This document shows positions 45,075 to 56,522 of a DNA stretch of 64,000 nt, piece by piece. The position numbers and the translations under genes are program-made. The number at the start of each line of letters is the position of its first letter. Within the stretch, counting starts at the first letter, position 1. The notes below the pieces were generated by a model that was not told where the DNA came from, ran no database searches, and saw only the letters and a list, made by a program, of their open reading frames with translations. This DNA is from Heterohyrax brucei (lineage: Eukaryota > Chordata > Mammalia > Hyracoidea > Procaviidae), in the NCBI GenBank assembly GCA_028571685.1, contig CM053142.1, forward strand, positions 62,955,296 to 63,019,295. Direction: 5' to 3'.

Positions 45075-45080
45075 AATAAA
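45075..45080 (+). promoter_or_regulatory. KDM5A: Likely distal poly(A) signal of KDM5A
   Basis: AATAAA followed within 10-30 bases by a GTGTG and T-rich downstream element. It is the best-formed signal near the end of the repeat-free tract. Confidence 0.55.
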
Positions 45081-45244
45081 GAGTGTGCTCAGTTTTCCCC
45101 CCACCTCTTGTCATTTTCATTGGTGGCAGTAAAGATTAATTTTGGTGATGAGTACTGATAATCCTGAAGAAAACTAGCAAGTATTCAGGAGCCACTTTTA
45201 ACCTGTGCCAAAGCAGTTTCTAATATTTCATTTGCTCTCCTTAA

Positions 45245-45250
45245 AATAAA
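45245..45250 (+). promoter_or_regulatory. KDM5A: Alternative distal poly(A) signal
   Basis: AATAAA 170 bases after the previous one, with a weaker downstream element. Confidence 0.35.
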
Positions 45251-45799
45251 GAACTGAGCTCAAATGATTTGATCACTGGGGTAATTATCATTGCTGAGAA
45301 TAGTCTTCTAAAAAAACGATGTGGGGAAGTGATTGTTGAATGTTTTAACCTGTCGTCTTTATTTGTAGCAAAAATTCACCTTTCCCCACCTCTGATGCAT
45401 GAGAAAATTCTCTCCAGTGAACTAGTAATAGCAGGGAAAATGAAGAGAGATGGCTTTCCTTCTTCCTTTGGCTCCCCTAATGCTTACACTCAGTTCAGGT
45501 GCCAAGTTACTTTAAAAACAATTTAGTGGCCCTTTTTTCTCATTGCTAAGGTTATCTGGTCGTGCACTTGTGAGGAAGAGACAGTTGATGAAAATGTTAA
45601 GGTTCTGGTTGCATTGAAATTATCCTAAGGCATGTTCATCAAGTATGTGACTGTGTGCGGGAGGAGGGGAAAGAGAGTTGGTGGTGGGAAGAGGGAGGAA
45701 AATGATGATTATTTCAACTTGAAAACAAGTGTTTTCGTAACAAAAAATTGACGTGAAATTTTGTAAGGTAACCAATTCTTTCTTTAAATTGGGCAGACT
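45251..45799. other. Intergenic stretch, no gene
   Basis: The 85-codon frame at 45269-45526 has no recognisable domain. A GGGA-rich patch lies at 45655-45700. Nothing else supported. Confidence 0.45.
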
Positions 45800-46010
45800 T
45801 CTTCCAGTTTGTTGTTACTAAGTGCTGTTAAATGGTTCTGCCTCACAGCAACCCTACACGCAACAGAATGGAACACTGCCCTATTGTGCGCCACTCTCAC
45901 AGTCGCTGCTGTGCTTGAGCTCGTCATTGTAGCCGCTGTGTCAGACCATCTCCACGAGGGTCTTCATTATTGTTTAGGTTAGGCCAGCTATTGCTCGGGG
46001 TCTTGACATT
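45800..46010 (-). mobile_element. RTE 3' fragment, antisense
   Basis: 'gttactaagtgctgttaaat', 'ctcacagcaaccctacacgc', 'tgctgtgcttgagctcgtca', 'ctccacgagggtcttcatta'. These match the 3' UTR of the afrotherian RTE, and its first part is the SINE-like tail. Truncated. Confidence 0.65.
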
Positions 46011-46309
46011 ATGGATGATGTCAATAAATGGAAAATCTCGAGAATGTCTTCATAGAAAGGCTTCAGCATTAGTTGGAAAGTCACATGGTACAAGTAGAAA
46101 ACAACACTGGAGAATATAATCAATTACTACTTTTATGTGAGCAATCTGGGCAATTTTTTGGTTCTCATCTGTGAATATTTGCTTTTTACAGTGTGTTTTT
46201 ATGCTGCTTTTGGTAGGAAGGAAGAAAATGTTATTTCTTACATAAAGTTACATGAAATGCCTTAACTAGGCAAGGTTCTCCTTTGACCTGTTTATTTCAG
46301 TGCTGCTTA
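46011..46309. other. Intergenic, no feature
   Basis: No gene or repeat recognised. Confidence 0.45.
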
Positions 46310-46850
46310 AATATATATGTAGTGTACTTTAAGCAAAAGTTTACCATCCAAACAATTTGTCATACAAAAACCCACATACACACTGCTGTGTAACTCTAGC
46401 TGTTCTCCCCACCCTGTGGAAGCATGCTCCTTTCCCCCTTGTATTTCCTGTGTTCTTCAGCCGGCTCCTGTTCCCATCTACCCTCTCATCTTGACCCTGG
46501 ACAGGAGCTGCCCGGTTAGCCTCGTATACATACTTAAGCCAAGAAGCACAGTCCTCTCCACTATCATTTTGTGTCTTGCAGTCCAGTCCAACATTTGAAG
46601 AGTTGGCTTTGGGAATGGCTCTAGGCTAATGGAGAGTCCAGAGGCTGTGTCTTCCAGGACCTCTAGTCTGTCAAACCATCAAGTGTACTCTTTTTAATAG
46701 AGTTCTGGTTGTGCACACCCATTTTTCTTCCACTAGGCCAGGAACCCTATGTTGTATTTCCTGTTAGGGCAGTCATTGGTAGTGGCCAGCACCATCTAGT
46801 TCTGGTTAACCTTGCTTTTAGAGCTAGGTGGTAGTGTTATGGACGAAAGT
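46310..46850 (-). mobile_element. L1 3' UTR, antisense
   Basis: 'ctttaagcaaaagtttacca', 'cccacatacacactgctgtg', C-rich stretch, 'gagttggctttgggaatggc', 'gcagtcattggtagtggcca'. Standard block order, truncated at the right. Confidence 0.75.
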
Positions 46851-47266
46851 CACCACAAGAAACTTTAGAAATGACTTAGTAGTTCAAGCTGGTGAACCTT
46901 GTATTAAAAAAACCCAGAATATAGAAATGAATCCGTAATTTTCTGTGGTTTCAGATAAACGTTACATAATATAAAGAACATTGGATTTACGGATCTAATA
47001 AGCTGGATTTTAGCTGTAAGTTTATGATCTTAGGCTATGTAGCATTCTGGGCCTTGGTTTTCTACCATATGTACATGGATACAAAACGTTTGTCCGTTTC
47101 CTTAAATGAGTAATAGGTGAGTTTTTTTAAGGATATTATTAAAATTTTATAGAATTTAAATAGAAGGAAGGTAGAGGTCATGTATTCCAAATACCTGTTT
47201 AATGGTAAGAAAAAACAATTGTTAAGTAGCCCAAAGGGGGGAATGTAACAGTCTATCAAGCATGAA
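46851..47266 (+). other. Intergenic with a MIR remnant
   Basis: A degenerate sense MIR is likely at about 46970-47075 ('agaacattggatttacggat', 'agcattctgggccttggttt'). The rest is unassigned. Confidence 0.4.
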
Positions 47267-48518
47267 ATTTCACAATTAAGTTTGCAAACTCAGAAAAAAG
47301 TGCTATATACCTCATTGCTGAATATCACTACGGCCTCCTTCAGAGTACTCCCCTTGAAAAGCTGTGCACTGACTCCAGCACCTAGTCCACCCTTCAGAGC
47401 AATTTTGAAACTCTTTCTGGAATGGTCGTCAGAGCTCTTGCATTATCCTTGATGTCCTGAATGTCATCCAAATGTCTATCTTTAAGTATTTTCTTTATTT
47501 TCAGGTAAAGAAGAAAGTCACTGGGGCCAGATCAGGTGAGTGGGGGGCGGGGGCGTGTTTCAATACAGTTACTTGTTCACTGGCTAAAAGCTCCCTCATA
47601 GGCAGTGCTGTGTGAGCTGATGCAATGTTCTGATCCAAGAGCTATGAGTTGTTCGCAAAAAGTTGCAGTTGTTTGGTCTGACATTTTTGTGTAGCTTTTT
47701 CAGCACTCCCAAATAGTAAACTGGGTCAATTGTTTGTCCAGTTTGTACAAAGTCGTAATGAACAATCCCTCAGCTATCAAAAAAGGTTAGCCAAATCATT
47801 TTGACTCAATTTGGACGGAACTATTTTGGTTGTGGAGAATTGGCTGAATTCCCTTATGCACTTTGATGCTTTGTTTCAGGGTCATATTGTTACATCCATA
47901 TTTCCTGACCAGTGATAACATGGCCCAAAACATCCTCTTGCCTCTCCAAAAGGTCTTAGCAGACCTTTAACTCTCCTTTGTTTTAATTCCTCAGTGAGCT
48001 CCTTTGGGACCATTACTGCACATATCTTTCTCATGCCAGGGTTTTCAGTTACAGTTTTCCTAACTGTTTCTCTATGAATGTTTACTTGGTCTGGTATGCT
48101 TCTCATAGTCAGCTGACAATTTTGACGTACAATTCGATGAATTTTTGCAATATTTTTGTCAGTTCTGTTCATTACTGGTTGCCTTGAACTCTGTTCATCA
48201 GTGATACTCTCCCCTCAGAAAAACATGTAATCCATTTGTACACTGCTATTTTCTTCGAGGAATGGGCCCCATAAACTTTGACTTAGTGTGTCCCGGATTT
48301 CACTCCACTCTTACCAAATTTAACAAGAAATTTAGTGTTTGTTCATTGCTCTAATTCAAGCTCTGACGATCTCATGATGGCACACAAAAACATGCAGTGA
48401 CAATGAGTGCCATTCAGCAAGACACTACCACACATGAACAAAGACCAAACCTGAGTTGTTTGTACAGTGCTGCCAGTGTATGTGCACAGTGGCAAGCTCA
48501 TGAACTTAATTGTCACAC
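47267..48518 (-). mobile_element. Mariner DNA transposon, antisense, both ends present
   Basis: About 1.25 kb, the size of a full mariner. The terminal inverted repeats are recognisable: left 'cacaattaagtttgcaaact' and right (reverse complement) 'tgacaattaagttcatgagc'. Transposase is encoded on the minus strand from about 48180 down to 47350: an N-terminal helix-turn-helix part at 47882-48172 and a C-terminal part near 47340-47600 (reverse complement gives 'ccagtgactttcttctttac' around the last catalytic Asp). Frameshifts and stops make it inactive. The related derivative is at 57010-57562. Confidence 0.8.
47882..48172 (-). pseudogene. Mariner transposase N-terminal remnant
   Basis: A 96-codon frame with TDKNIAKIHRIVRQNCQLTM, IPDQVNIHRETVRKTVTE and MVPKELTEELKQRR, the DNA-binding region and linker of mariner transposases. 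The frame ends soon after the position of the first catalytic Asp region and continues only in other frames. Confidence 0.8.
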
Positions 48519-49265
48519 CCCAAGTCTGTATCTTCAAAACAAATACCTGGTCACTGTTTACTGTAGCTTACTCATAGTCTTCCCTCCGTTTGGGGCTGAA
48601 ATTTGCAGAGTTTATATACCCAGCCAAGCACTGTCTAAGTATGTCCCAAGACACAAACATCTAGATTTCATTGTCCTATTCAGTACTAAACTCTGGAGGT
48701 AAGGTGTCATGCACTGTGACAAACTAACCGTGTCACTCCCTGCTGAACTGGTTGATGGTCTTGGTGAGTCATGTTTGTTTTTTTTCCTTCATATGAAAAT
48801 ATCAACCCCTTTCCCCTGCGTACTAGGCTACACCCTGCTGAAACCAGAAGGCTACCTGGAGACTGGCTTTCCGGTCTTACTCTGCCATCCTCTCTGCCTG
48901 AGGCTAATAACCTTTGTTAAGACACAAGACAACTTACCACCATCATACATTTGAAAGCCAGAATTACGATTAAAATACCTCTACTGTTGTTGCTCATTGT
49001 CCAGTGCTTCTGTTTTGTCATAGAAGCTCATTTGTTCCAGAATTCCATTTGGGACATTGAAGCTGGTTTAATTCATCTTGCCTCTAATAATCTGTAATTC
49101 ATTGCTGCCAACTAAAATAAAAGCCCATCCAGTCATCAGTCCTGTCTCATATTCCGCTTGCTTTTCCTCACTTCAGTTTCTCACTGCCGCCCTCCTTGCC
49201 AGTTCTTGGCGTTAAAGAGGTCCTTGTTTTCCTTATTCCTTTATACATCAAGTTTCCTTACTGTT
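48519..49265. other. Intergenic, no gene
   Basis: Several short open frames, none with a recognised domain. No clear repeat. Confidence 0.45.
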
Positions 49266-50585
49266 TCAACTTTTTCATCAGTTGCAGCCAGACTATCCCT
49301 CAGCCATACTTAGGGCTATTTCCAGTGGAAAAATAAAAATGGAAGGAATAGAGAGTCACACAATACTTGTGTCTCACACAAGGAAAATTTTGCTGAAGAT
49401 CGTTCAAAAGTGGTTTCAGCAGTACATGGACAGGGAACAGCCTCAAATTAAGCCAGATTTAGAAGAGGATGAGGAACAGGAATATCATTGTTGATTGCAG
49501 ATGGATCCTGGCTAAAAAAGAATATGAGGAAGATGTTTAGCTGTGTTTTATTGACTGTGAAAAGGCATTTGGATGGATCATAAAGAATTAAGAATGACAT
49601 TGCACAGAATGGTAACTCCAAAATACTTAGTTGTGCTCGTGAAGAGCTAGTACATGGATCTAAAGGCATTCATTTGAATACAACAGGGGGGTACTGCATA
49701 GTTTAAAGTCAGGGAAGATAAGCAGAAGATGTGCATCAGGATTGTGTCCTTTCATGATAGTCTGTATGCTGAGCAACTAATACAAGAAGCTGGACTATAT
49801 GAAGAGTGGGGCATTAGGACTGGAGGAAGACTGACTGACAACCTTGCTGAAAATGAAGAGGATTTGAAACACTAATGAAGATCAAAGACTACAGCCTTCA
49901 GTATGAATTACACCTCAAAAGAAAAATCCTTACAGTTGAACCAGCAACCTATCGTTATAAGCAAATGACTTTGTCAAGAATTTCTTGTTACTTATAGATC
50001 CACAATCAGTGCCTGTGGAAGCATCAATCGAGAAATCAAACAACACATTCTGTTGGGCAAGTTGGCTGCAAAGGACTTCTTCAAAGTCTTGAAAAGCAAA
50101 GATGTCACCTTGAAGACTAAAATGCATCTGACCCAAGCCTTGGTGTTTTCAGTCACCTCATATGTGTGTGAAAGGTGGACAGTGAATAAGGAAAATCAAA
50201 GAAAAGCTGAATCCTTTGAATTTATGGTGTTGGTGAAGAATACAGAATATACCATGGACTGCCAAACACAAACAGATCTTCCTTGAAAGAAGTACAGCCA
50301 GAATGCATCTTAGAAGCAGGGATGGCCAGACAACATCTCATATACTTTGGACGTGTTAGTTGGAGGAATCAGTCCCTGAAGAGGGACATCATGTTTGGTA
50401 TAATACAGGGTCAATGAAAAAGAGACAGAGCCCCAACGAGGTGCATTCACATAGTGGGTACAACAGTGGACACAGGCAAAACAATCATGAAAAAAGTGCA
50501 GGACTGGGCAACATTTTGTTGTGTTCTACATAGAATAAGCATAGTCAGAGTCGACTCACTGGCACTTAACAACAATAGCGTTTCA
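49266..50585 (+). mobile_element. RTE-type LINE, sense, 3' part
   Basis: Broken RT sequence: frame 49282-49494 has VSHTRKILLKIVQKWFQQYM. The next part in another frame reads FIDCEKAFGWIIKN (an RT motif), and 50053-50286 has GKLAAKDFFKVLKSKDVTLK and LTQALVFSVTSY. It ends with the tail 'gagtcgactcactggcactt', which is the AfroSINE tail. Orientation is opposite to the intronic copy at 12517. Stops and frameshifts throughout. Confidence 0.78.
50053..50286 (+). pseudogene. RTE RT C-terminal remnant
   Basis: A 77-codon frame reading LAAKDFFKVLKSKDVTLK and LTQALVFSVTSYVCERWTVN, the C-terminal part of the RTE polyprotein. The minus-strand counterpart at 13007-13285 has KDLFQGVKKSKNVTLRTK at the same place. 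Confidence 0.75.
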
Positions 50586-50619
50586 AGTGGAGGGTGCTTG
50601 TTTTGTCCTACCAGGTTTT

Positions 50620-51110
50620 GGGATAAATGGGGTCTGTTGCAGTGGTGTTTCTTTATTCCTGTTTTCTGTTGTCAATGCCATTTTGTTCCTTCACTTGGAG
50701 GCCTCTGCCATTCAGTTGTTCCCTCTAAACTTACTGTTGTTTTTAATATCCTGGTAGTCTATGCTTATTTCACTCTCATGGTTCATGGACTTAAGTCTAT
50801 TCCCAGCCCTGCCATCATTCTGGGCAACTTCATTGATCATGATGACCTTATCATGTGCCTCCACTCCCTCCCAAGAATCATTTCCATTCCAATTAGTAAC
50901 CCATTTGCAAGGCCACAGCTTAAATTCTCAAAAACTTATCTCTGAAATGTTAAGTTCTAGGTTCGTACCAATAACTACTGTGATTTTCATGTCTTTTGAT
51001 CTCTTCCTCTCAGTACACTTTTGTTAGACCTCAAGAAAAACCTTCCATTCCTTAAACCACTCTTTTCTTCCAGTCTGTCACTTCACTGATTTCACATCCA
51101 TTGTTCTCCA
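50620..51110 (+). mobile_element. L2 LINE fragment, upstream part
   Basis: Sense, C- and T-rich sequence whose word order ('ttcattgatcatgatgacct', 'tcccaagaatcatttccatt') resembles L2 ORF2. It continues after the L1 insertion at 51335. The call is tentative; the 163-codon frame here is repeat-derived. Confidence 0.4.
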
Positions 51111-51334
51111 ATAGCGGACTCCATGGCCAATCATTTTAATCAGTAGTGTTCTATGTCCCATCGTTCTGCTCCTGCAGGACCATAGCTGTGGATCATTTTA
51201 GCCGTCGTACTATTCTTATGGCCTGTTGAGTACACATCATTGATTGGTAGTACTAAAAATTGACTTAGGTAAGTAGTTGTCTGAAAGCAGTTTAGCAGCC
51301 CCAATGGTTCATCAAGCAACTTTTCCATTCTTTT

Positions 51335-52055
51335 TTGAACATTTTATTGTTTAGGTGAAAGTTGACTGAATGAATTAGTGTCTGCTGAGCAATTTGTATG
51401 CAGCTTGTTTCATGACATTGTTTGCAACTCCCTGAATGTGCCAGCATTCTCCCCCCATCCTTCCTGGGTTCCTCATGTCCATTTGCCCAGCTTCCCTGCC
51501 TCCGCTGCCTTTCTGACCTTTGCTCTTGGGCAGATGTCCTTTAGGCCTTAAACAGTTGATTGTTCTGAGGTGTACAGTTTTAACTGGTGTTTGTGTTCAT
51601 AGGACTGTTGTAAGGCTATAACGTGATCTCCAGGAGTGATTTCAGTTGCAGGTCTGAAGGGGGTCTAATTAGGGCCATAGTCTTGGGGGTCTCACCAGTC
51701 TCTGATCTTATTTATAAGTGTGAATTAAGTGTTACATTTTCTCCCACTGTGTCCGTGATCTGCTGTTGTCCTGGTCATAGCAATAGATACAATCTTCCAT
51801 TCTTAAAGATTGTTTCAGACTGTGACCTCTGTTCATAGCCCCATCCGACTGCCTCTCATAATCTGAGGTGTAACTTTCTAGTACTGAGGCAATTGAAGCT
51901 AGAGAGCTCTAAGCTTCCTCCTTAGTCACATGTACCACCAGTATGTAAACTTACTCCCCATCTCTTCATCTGTCTCTGGAGAGCTATCTGTCCTCTAGTC
52001 AAGGACATTAATGTGTTGGTAAGCATGTCAGTGAGTTCTCCATTGTAACTCCTTA
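51335..52055 (-). mobile_element. L1 3' UTR, antisense
   Basis: 'ttattgtttaggtgaaagtt', 'cccccatccttcctgggttc', 'ccatttgcccagcttccctg', 'gccatagtcttgggggtctc', 'cccactgtgtccgtgatctg'. Standard order, inserted into older L2 sequence. Confidence 0.75.
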
Positions 52056-52059
52056 GAGA

Positions 52060-53310
52060 CCTTGTTGTGTGAAACTTCTTTTCACTGTCTTCAACATCTC
52101 TTCCCCATTTATCATGTAAATATGCTCGAGTCTCTCTTAATATTCTCCTTTGAACTTGTGTCCCCTCTGTTTCTTGCTCTATCTTATTTATTCATAACCA
52201 TGCTGCAGTTGTTCTCTCAAGTTGCATCACAGCCTTTCATGACCTGGATTCTACCTATATACCATGTTACTAAACTCATTCCTACCAAAGTCGTCAACTA
52301 ATTGCATATTGCTACATCCTGAGGACACTTCAGGTTTTCTCTTTCTTGATCTTTCATCAGCAGTTGGCACTTGTCTACCTCCTTAGAACTCCTCTTTTGG
52401 CTGTCAGGCCACTGCTGTTTCCTAATTTTTCTTCTCTGTAGCCGTGCTCTATTAGTCAGTCTCCGGTTTACTCCTTGAATGCCCTCATTCACTCCTAATT
52501 ACCACTTCAATGCAGATAATTTTCAAATCAGTCTCACCTGCTGTGTTTTCTTTCTGAGTTCCTTAATCAACTACCTGATAAACATTTCCACTTAAAATTT
52601 TTCTAATCACTCCAAGCTCATTGAGTTAAAAACTCAACTTAGGTCTTCCACTTTCAAGCCCTTGCCTGTTAATTTATTCCTTATCTAAGAGAATAGCTAG
52701 TTGCCTGAGGCCAAAAACCATGTGAGCTATCCTGTATCCTTTCTGCACTCTCACCTCCTGTGTGATACTAGTTGGTAACCAAATTCTTTAGATTCACCTT
52801 TCATTTTTATCTCCTTTAGATCTTGTTGGTGCATTTGTTCAAGCCTTCCTCACCTTTTTTTCTGGATTTCTCTAATAACCTTAACTCTAATTACTTTGTC
52901 TTCCACGTTACTACTAGAGGGAATTGTCTAAAGAGCCAATCTGTTCATTAAATTGTCCAATGGACTCTGCCCCATTTATCCCTCTCTGTTCATCTGCTTT
53001 CACATACGCTCTTGATTACAGTAACTTTCAGTTTCTTACACTTGCCAGGTTCTTTGGACTGTTCCTCTAGCTCCTCTAGCCATCTTGAGATGGCAGCTTA
53101 AATGTTACCTCTTCAGAGGCTCCCTTGTTCTGTCTCACCACAGCCTGTTTGATTTCCTCATGTGATGTTGCAACATGTGGTGCACTTGTAAATTCCATGA
53201 GGGTAGGGCCTCGTTTCTATTCTGTCTCTAAACTCAGCAACCAGAACAATGTCCTGCAAGTAGTAAACATTTAGTAAATAGCTGTTTAATGAATGCTTTC
53301 ATGTCTTTGA
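52060..53310 (+). mobile_element. L2 LINE, 3' part including 3' end
   Basis: Words follow the L2 order: 'cctgataaacatttccactt', 'attgagttaaaaactcaact', 'ctcctctagccatcttgaga', 'ttcagaggctcccttgttct', 'attccatgagggtagggcct', ending 'aaatagctgtttaatgaatg'. Sense orientation, very diverged. Confidence 0.6.
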
Positions 53311-53324
53311 TTACCTATTTGTTG

Positions 53325-54125
53325 TCCTTCTTCTACTGTTCTTACTGAAAGTTTGCACAGCAAATTAGACTCTCATTTAGCAATTACTACACATTGTTCA
53401 GAGACATTTGTTACATTTTTCACAGTGTGTTACTATTCTTTTCTGGATGTTTCACTTCTAATAATCTCGTTTTTGTCCCATTGCCCTTTCATCTTCACTT
53501 TAGAGCTATTGTTGACCGTTTGATCTCATTGGTAATCTTTATTTTTATGAGCTAATTTGTTCTTTAAAAGCTACCTTTAGTAGGAAGTTTGAGTTCAAAG
53601 TTTTTGGACTGTCTCAGGGCAATAGTCTCATGAAGTCTTCTAGTTTTAGCTAGTCCAGTAAGTCTGGAGTTCCTAAGATTTGAGTTCCGTTCCACATTTT
53701 TCTGTCACGATCCATCATTGTGGCCCTGATCAGAAAGTCAGTAGTGGTAGCTGGGCACCATCTAATTCTTCTGATCTCAGGGCAGATGAAGCCATGGTTT
53801 GTGTACTGTTAGACCTGTAGGCTATAGTTTCTTCACTGAGTCTTTGATTTCCTTCTTTCTCTTTTGTTCCAGCTGAGAATAGACTGATCATTGTGTCTTA
53901 GATAGCTGCTCTGAAGCTTTTGAGACTCCCAGACATTACTTACCAACTAGAATGTAGAGCATAAACTTTGTGTACTACATTACGCCAGTTGACCAGTTGT
54001 CCCACAAGACTTCAGTCTTATGGCTTCAAACCCCGAAACTCAATCCCACGAGGTGTTTGGTTATGTCTTAAGACATACCCATAATTGTGCCCCTGTGTGC
54101 TTTATTATGTGTTGAAGCATACATG
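53325..54125 (-). mobile_element. L1 3' UTR, antisense
   Basis: 'actgaaagtttgcacagcaa', 'aagtttttggactgtctcag', 'ccagtaagtctggagttcct', 'gtagtggtagctgggcacca', 'gcttttgagactcccagaca'. It ends at an AC/CA-rich patch (54128-54150). Confidence 0.75.
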
Positions 54126-54257
54126 CTTGCATGTATACACACACACATAGATACCTATACATGTACAGGCTTATATACGTAGATATGACCACTGTTTAAG
54201 ATTTAACTGAATTCGCTTGAAGCTTTCCATGTGTATTCATGTGTGCATATATGCCAG

Positions 54258-54423
54258 TACGGAGACTTTGTGATGTAGTAGTTAGGAGCTTGACTGCTAA
54301 CCGGAAGGTCTACAGATTGAATCCACCAGCTGCTCCTTAGAAACCTTATGTGCAGTTCTACTCTGTACTTATAGGATTGCTGTGAGTCAGAATTGACTTA
54401 ACAGCAACGAGTTTGGGTTTTTT
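54258..54423 (+). mobile_element. AfroSINE
   Basis: 'tgtagtagttaggagcttga', 'ctaaccggaaggtctacaga', 'ctccttagaaaccttatgtg', 'ttgctgtgagtcagaattga', 'cagcaacgagtttggg'. Confidence 0.87.
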
Positions 54424-54439
54424 GGTTTATATACACAAA

Positions 54440-54890
54440 TATATACACTTTTACATAAATGAGAGCACACTCTGTACTGATTTGTACTTTGCTTCTTTTA
54501 CTTAATATTGAGAATATCTTTACATATCAATAAATATGCATTTATATTGTTAATAGCTGTGTAGTTTTTATTATGGAATCAATGATTTTTAAGAGCTATG
54601 TACATTGATTGAGAACATTCTTTGTGTTATGTTGTAAATTTTGACCACCATGTTAAAAACATCTTTTAACCTTATTTATAGTTTTTTTCATAAACATCAT
54701 TGAATTTTATAATGCTAACTTATCTTTAATATAATTCTTGGTTTTCTGACATGCCTATATGACCATCCCTAGTAAAAGATAATAAAAATATGTCCCTGCT
54801 TTTGCTTAATACTTTGTAGTTTTATTCTTTATAGTAAATCTTTGTTTCATCTTGAATTAAGTGATGTGAGGAATGCCATGTTTCTTAAGA
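54440..54890 (-). mobile_element. Old L1 3' fragment, antisense
   Basis: 'tgtactttgcttcttttact', 'tagctgtgtagtttttatta' and 'atgttaaaaacatcttttaa' resemble antisense old L1 or HAL1-type 3' ends. Very diverged. Confidence 0.4.
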
Positions 54891-54904
54891 TTATTCCTAC
54901 CTTG

Positions 54905-55660
54905 ACTACATTTCTTTTTTTAATTGTAGTTTAGAAGAGAGTTTACAGCTTCTCATTAAACAGTTAGTACACATTTTATGACATTGGTTAATAGCCCCGT
55001 GACATGTCGACACTCTTCTTAGCCATGGATTTCCCTCTTCTGTCTTCTAGTCCTTCCCTCTGGGCTGGTGTGTCCCTTTAGTCTCATATTGCTTTATCAG
55101 TCTGTCTAATCTTGAATGAAGGTTGAGCTTTGGAGTTTCTTCAGTCTCTGTCAGGCCGGTAATCTGGTCTTTTTTTGTGAGTTACAATTTTTTTCTATGT
55201 TGTTTTCCAACTCCGCCTGGGACTCCTGTTGTGATCCTTGTGGGATCAATTGGTAGTAGCCAGGTGCCATCTAATTGTACTGGACTGAGTCTAATAGAGG
55301 CTATAGTAGTTGTGGTCCATTAATCCTTTGGACTAATCTTCCTTTGTGCCTTTAGTTTTCCTTATTCTCCCTTTCTCTCTAAGAGGTGAGACAAGTGGAT
55401 GGCCTCTCACAGGCTTCTAAGACCCCAGACACTACTCACCAAAGTAGAATGTAGAACATTTTGTTATAAACTGTGTTAATGCAAGTTGAGCTGGGTTCTC
55501 CAAGACCATGATCCCCACAGTTCTCACCCAGCAGTGTGGTCCTTCAGGGAGTTTGGGTGCACCTGTGGAGCATTGGTGACCTTGCCTTGTGCAGATTGTG
55601 CTGGCTTCCCCAGTAGTGAGTACTGCCTTGGCTGTCACCAAATTTACCATTGACTACATT
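54905..55660 (-). mobile_element. L1 3' UTR, antisense
   Basis: T-run, 'agaagagagtttacagcttc', 'agccccgtgacatgtcgaca', 'ccaggtgccatctaattgta', 'ctaagaccccagacactact', 'cccagcagtgtggtccttca'. Block by block this is closest to the copy at 191-1195 (shared 'catctaattgtactggact'-type words). Confidence 0.78.
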
Positions 55661-55759
55661 TCTTAAGTTTCTTATAGCATGATTACTCTTAAGAGTCTTT
55701 CTGCATATGCCTTGCATTTGTATGTGTGTGTGCCTACTTTACATTTTTATACATTCAGC

Positions 55760-55953
55760 GAGGAGCCCTGATGGGTTAAGCAGTGGCTGCTGACCTAAAG
55801 ATTGGCGGTTTGAACCCACCAGCTGCTCTGCAGGAGAAAGATGCGGCAAGTCAGGTTCTGGAAAGATTTACAGCCTCGGAAACTCCATAGAACAGTGTAC
55901 CCTGTCCTATTGGATCGCTGTGGAATTGACTCCGTGGTGGTAGGTTTTGTTTT
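55760..55953 (+). mobile_element. AfroSINE, long variant
   Basis: 'gagccctgatgggttaagca', 'aaagattggcggtttgaacc', then the extra block 'ggagaaagatgcggcaagtc' and 'gatttacagcctcggaaact', and the usual tail 'ggatcgctgtggaattgact'. Confidence 0.82.
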
Positions 55954-55969
55954 TACATTGAATATCTCA

Positions 55970-56522
55970 TTGTGTCATCTGTTGCTGCACAAAAGCAATA
56001 TTACTACAAACTTAGTGGCTGACAACAGCACATTTTTTTTAATCACAATTTCTGTGGATCAGGAGTCAGGGCACAACTTAGCTGGGTCTTCTACTTCAGG
56101 GTTTCACAAGACTGTAATGAAGGTGTTGGTCAGGGCTGTGGTCTTATCTGTGGCTCAACTAGGGAAGGATCTGTTTCCAAGTTCAGCAGTTGTTGGTAGC
56201 ATTTAGTTTCTTCTGGGTTGTCAGTCTGAGGGGCCTCTGTTTTTTGGTGATTGATGGCCAGGGCCATAATCAGTGCCTTGGACCATGGGCTTTCCCAACA
56301 TGGCAGGGGCTTCCTCAAAGCCTATGAGGAAAAGAGTCTTCTAGCAAAATGGACATTACAATCTTATATAATGTAACATTTCCTGTCACACTGGCTGTAT
56401 TATTATATTGGTTAGAAGCAAGTCACAGGTCCTACTCAGACTCAGGAGGGGAAGCTCATACAAGGGTGTGACCACCAGGAGGTGGGGACCATGGGGGGCC
56501 CTTTACAGTCTGTCCACCACAC
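55970..56522. mobile_element. LTR-like repeat (MaLR/ERVL-type), family unassigned
   Basis: 'aaacttagtggctgacaaca', 'atttctgtggatcaggagtc', 'gcacaacttagctgggtctt', 'gctgtggtcttatctgtggc', 'ggttagaagcaagtcacagg', ending 'ctgtccaccaca'. A long mammalian repeat of the LTR type with no coding capacity; the 121-codon frame at 55841 starts in the AfroSINE and runs into it. Confidence 0.6.

Larger units (their letters stand above)
40837..45100 (+). other. KDM5A: KDM5A 3' untranslated region (probable extent)
   Basis: Follows the stop codon directly and is free of recognisable AfroSINE, L1 and MIR for over 4 kb, in contrast to everything around it. That is what is expected of a constrained long 3' UTR. 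AT-rich, with many ATTTA pentamers, a (TA)n tract near 42019 and several AATAAA signals. The end is placed after the AATAAA at 45075, which is followed by a GT/T-rich element ('gagtgtgctcagttttcccc'). Earlier signals at 42096 and 44493 and a later one at 45245 are alternatives. Confidence 0.6.

Noticed and set aside
55841..56206. 121-codon plus-strand frame
   Set aside because: Starts in an AfroSINE and continues into an LTR-like repeat; a chimeric chance frame.
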